The position numbers were made by a program, and so were the translations under genes. From assembly GCA_045542755.1 (NCBI GenBank), contig JAZQLP010000133.1, positions 1 to 8,770 of the forward strand: a stretch of DNA of 8,770 nucleotides, in the 5' to 3' direction. The notes under the pieces were generated by a model. It did not search any database and was not told where the DNA came from. It worked only from the letters and a program-made list of their open reading frames with translations. Shown here piece by piece: positions 6,690-8,770 of the stretch. Each line of letters starts with the position of its first letter. Positions within the stretch are counted from its first letter, which is position 1. Source of the DNA: JAZQLP01 sp045542755. GTDB taxonomy: Bacteria > Bacillota > Clostridia > Oscillospirales > UBA644.

Positions 6690-8770
6690 CGCCCGCGCCG
6701 AAGAGATCCATAAAGTGAGCGCCGGGAACGTTCTTGTAAAGATCGTCGCCGAATCTTTCGGAGTGAGCCATCTTACCCATGATTCTGCCGTCGGGAGAAA
6801 GGAGACCTTCAATACCGTGGTAGGAACCGTTGGGGTTAGCGTCGGTATGGGGAGCAACCTTGCCGAACTCGTCAACGTACTGGGTAGCAACCTGACCGTT
6901 AGCCATAAGGTTTGCAAGGATCTCGTCGGATGCGCAAACCAGACGGCCCTCACCGTGGGAAATGGGAACGGAGTAGATCTCGCCAACCTGACATCTGGAG
7001 AGCCAGGGGGATTTTGCGGAGGAGATTACGGTATCAACAAGGTTAGAACGGTGTCTGCCAATAGTGTTAAAGGTAAGGGTGGGAGCCTCGGGTGTGGGGT
7101 CACATATCTTACCGTAGGGCAACAGACCAAGCTTAATAAGAGCCTGGAAACCGTTACAGATACCGAGAATAAGACCGTCTCTGTTTTCATAGAGCTCGGT
7201 TACAGCCTCTGCAATACGGGGATTTCTGAAGAAGGTTGCGATAAGCTTACCGGAGCCTTCGGGTTCGTCACCGCCGGAGAACCCGCCGGGGAACATGATT
7301 ATCTGAGATCTCTTTATAGCCTCTGCAACAGCGGTAACGCTTTCGGTTACTGCGGTGGGGGTAAGGTCTCTTACAACGATTATTTCAGACTCGGCGCCTG
7401 CCTTTTCAAAGGCCTTTGCGGAGTCGTATTCACAGTTGGTACCCATAAATACGGGAATAAGAACTCTGGGCTTTGCAACCTTGATTGCGGGAGCGCAGGA
7501 GTGCTTTTCGGTATAAGCAAGGGGCTTTTCTTCACTTCCATAGGGAGCTGCCTTGGTGGGGAATATTCCTTCAAGGGGCTTTTCCCATTCGCCAATAAGG
7601 GCTTCAAGGTCGGCCTTTTGGGAGCCGAGGGTGATGTTTCTTTCAGCCTTGGTCTTACCGATATTTACTTCACATTCGCATGCAGAGCCTTCGAATACAA
7701 AACCGGTTACGGGACGGAAAGCGTCGAAGCCTTCATTGAAGTCAAAGCCTATCTTGTTACCTACGGCCATCTTGAATACAGCCTCTGCGGGAGAGGTGTT
7801 TACCATAGGCCAACAAGCGGTAATCTTTCCTGCCTTGATAGCGGCGGTTATCTTGGAGTATACCTTCTTAAGTCTTTCATAGCAAGGAACGCCGTATTCA
7901 TCGGTTTCAATGGCGATCATATTAACGTCGCTACCAACAGCCTTGAACTCGGGAGAAATGAGCTCTGAAGCATCTGCGGCGGAAACCGCGAAGGAGCAGA
8001 GTGTGGGAGGAACGTCGATATTTTCAAAGGTACCGGACATGGAGTCCTTACCGCCTATGGAAGCGGCGGAGAGCTGAAGCTGGGCCTTAAGGGCGCCGAG
8101 GAGGGCGGCCAAAGGCTTGCCGTAGCGGTACTTGTCGGCATTGGGCTTTTCAAAGTATTCCTGGAAGGTAAGCCATACCTTTTCGTGGGAACAGCCTGCG
8201 GCAACCAGCTTGGAAACGGAGGCTATAACTGCCGCCTGAGCGCCCTGGAAGGGGCTCTTTTCAAGAACGGCGGGGTCACAGCCGTAAGCCATAACGGAAG
8301 CGGTAAGGCTGTCTGCAACCTTACCCTCGTGTCTGAACACGGGAAGCTTTGCGGCCATAACGTTGGAGGGGGTAAGCTGATACTTACCGCCGTAGGGTAC
8401 GAATACGGAAGCGGCGCCGATGGAGGAGTCGAATCTCTCGGTAAGTCCTCTCTTGGAGCATACGTTAAGAGAAGATACCAGCTCAGTGTATTCGGTTACG
8501 AAATCTTTATTTTCAAGAGTTTTTACTATATGTTCGGGAGCCTTGATTGCAACGTCAACGCTTCTCTTTGCGCCGTTGGAGTTAAGGAATTCACGGGAAA
8601 CGTTTACTATTTCGCCACCTCTCCAGAGCATTACCATTCTGGGCTCCTCGGTAACTACGGCAACTATTTCGCCGCGAAGGTTTTCAGCGTTAGCGGCGGC
8701 GAGGAACTTATCTGCATCCTCTCTTGCGATAACAACTGCCATTCTCTCCTGAGATTCGGAGATTGCAAGT
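6670..8770 (-). CDS. purL: Phosphoribosylformylglycinamidine synthase, single-chain type, 5'-truncated
   Basis: This enzyme converts FGAR, glutamine and ATP to FGAM, the fourth step of de novo purine synthesis. The frame stays open through the right edge: upstream of the ATG at 8742-8740 it reads LAISESQER, joining AVVIAREDA, a conserved internal PurL segment, so that ATG is not the start. About 700 residues are present, and roughly the first 500-550 of a 1,200-1,260-residue chain are missing. Numbered from that Met, SREFLNSNG (49-57) ends the first synthase half; the second synthase half holds YGGKYQLTPS (117-126) and the phosphate/metal-site SIGGKDSMSG (228-237). The C-terminal glutaminase domain (about 425-690) has MFPGGFSGGDE (483-493), nucleophile Cys529 in GICNGFQ, and His660 and Glu662 in MAHSERF, completing a Cys-His-Glu triad. 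This is the fused form; many Firmicutes use separate PurS, PurQ and PurL. Ends in TAA, 36 bases before parE. Confidence 0.96.
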   Translation of the reverse strand, partial: LAISESQERMAVVIAREDADKFLAAANAENLRGEIVAVVTEEPRMVMLWRGGEIVNVSREFLNSNGAKRSVDVAIKAPEHIVKTLENKDFVTEYTELVSSLNVCSKRGLTERFDSSIGAASVFVPYGGKYQLTPSNVMAAKLPVFRHEGKVADSLTASVMAYGCDPAVLEKSPFQGAQAAVIASVSKLVAAGCSHEKVWLTFQEYFEKPNADKYRYGKPLAALLGALKAQLQLSAASIGGKDSMSGTFENIDVPPTLCSFAVSAADASELISPEFKAVGSDVNMIAIETDEYGVPCYERLKKVYSKITAAIKAGKITACWPMVNTSPAEAVFKMAVGNKIGFDFNEGFDAFRPVTGFVFEGSACECEVNIGKTKAERNITLGSQKADLEALIGEWEKPLEGIFPTKAAPYGSEEKPLAYTEKHSCAPAIKVAKPRVLIPVFMGTNCEYDSAKAFEKAGAESEIIVVRDLTPTAVTESVTAVAEAIKRSQIIMFPGGFSGGDEPEGSGKLIATFFRNPRIAEAVTELYENRDGLILGICNGFQALIKLGLLPYGKICDPTPEAPTLTFNTIGRHRSNLVDTVISSAKSPWLSRCQVGEIYSVPISHGEGRLVCASDEILANLMANGQVATQYVDEFGKVAPHTDANPNGSYHGIEGLLSPDGRIMGKMAHSERFGDDLYKNVPGAHFMDLFGAGVDYFTK

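Noticed and set aside
6715..7968. A 417-codon open frame on the + strand opposite purL.
   Set aside because: It lies wholly antisense to a clear PurL with intact catalytic motifs. Its product is Gly/Val/Leu-rich with no recognisable domain, and the openness follows from codon bias on the other strand.
8740..8742. ATG as the true start of the purL reading frame.
   Set aside because: The frame is open to the window edge and the upstream codons read LAISESQER, part of a conserved internal PurL segment, so the start is outside the window.
1..8770. Defence island, prophage, insertion sequence, CRISPR, tRNA/rRNA or other accessory system.
   Set aside because: All but about 120 bases are occupied by five housekeeping-type genes; I saw no repeat array, transposase, integrase, terminal repeats or structured RNA gene in either strand.

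Overview
The window looks like an ordinary chromosomal housekeeping segment from a low-to-mid GC Firmicute. A gut-type Clostridia member (Oscillospirales/Ruminococcaceae-like) is my best guess. The reasons are the protein sequences (a long single-chain PurL, a compact divergent topoisomerase IV pair, a UPF0371/DUF1846 protein), strong Shine-Dalgarno sites and TAA stops throughout. The taxonomic call is inference from familiarity with these families, not from a search. I saw no phage, transposon, CRISPR, tRNA or rRNA feature.

Layout. At the left edge, on the + strand, lies the 3' three-quarters of glyA (serine hydroxymethyltransferase), cut by the window start. It ends at 893 and runs towards a block of four genes on the - strand. 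A 54-base convergent gap (894-947) holds a small hairpin with T-runs on both sides, a probable bidirectional terminator. The - strand block, read in its own direction from the right edge, is purL (5' end off the window, stop at 6670), parE (6633-4645), parC (4630-2450) and a DUF1846 gene (2432-948). The gaps between them are 36, 14 and 17 bases. There is no convincing hairpin in any of them, and each downstream start has a good ribosome binding site.

Function. GlyA makes glycine and 5,10-methylene-THF. PurL performs the glutamine-dependent fourth step of purine synthesis. ParE and ParC form a type II topoisomerase: ParE has the GHKL ATPase and TOPRIM domains, and ParC has the catalytic tyrosine and a C-terminal domain without a GyrA box, which favours topoisomerase IV over gyrase. 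The last gene encodes a full-length DUF1846 protein of unknown role, closely coupled to parC.

I do not see a new multi-gene system. The points most worth a second look are the DUF1846 gene tied to the topoisomerase operon, the divergent ATP-site sequence of ParE, and the altered quinolone-region sequence of ParC (Ala where E. coli GyrA has Ser83). No gene-free stretch longer than 54 bases exists here.
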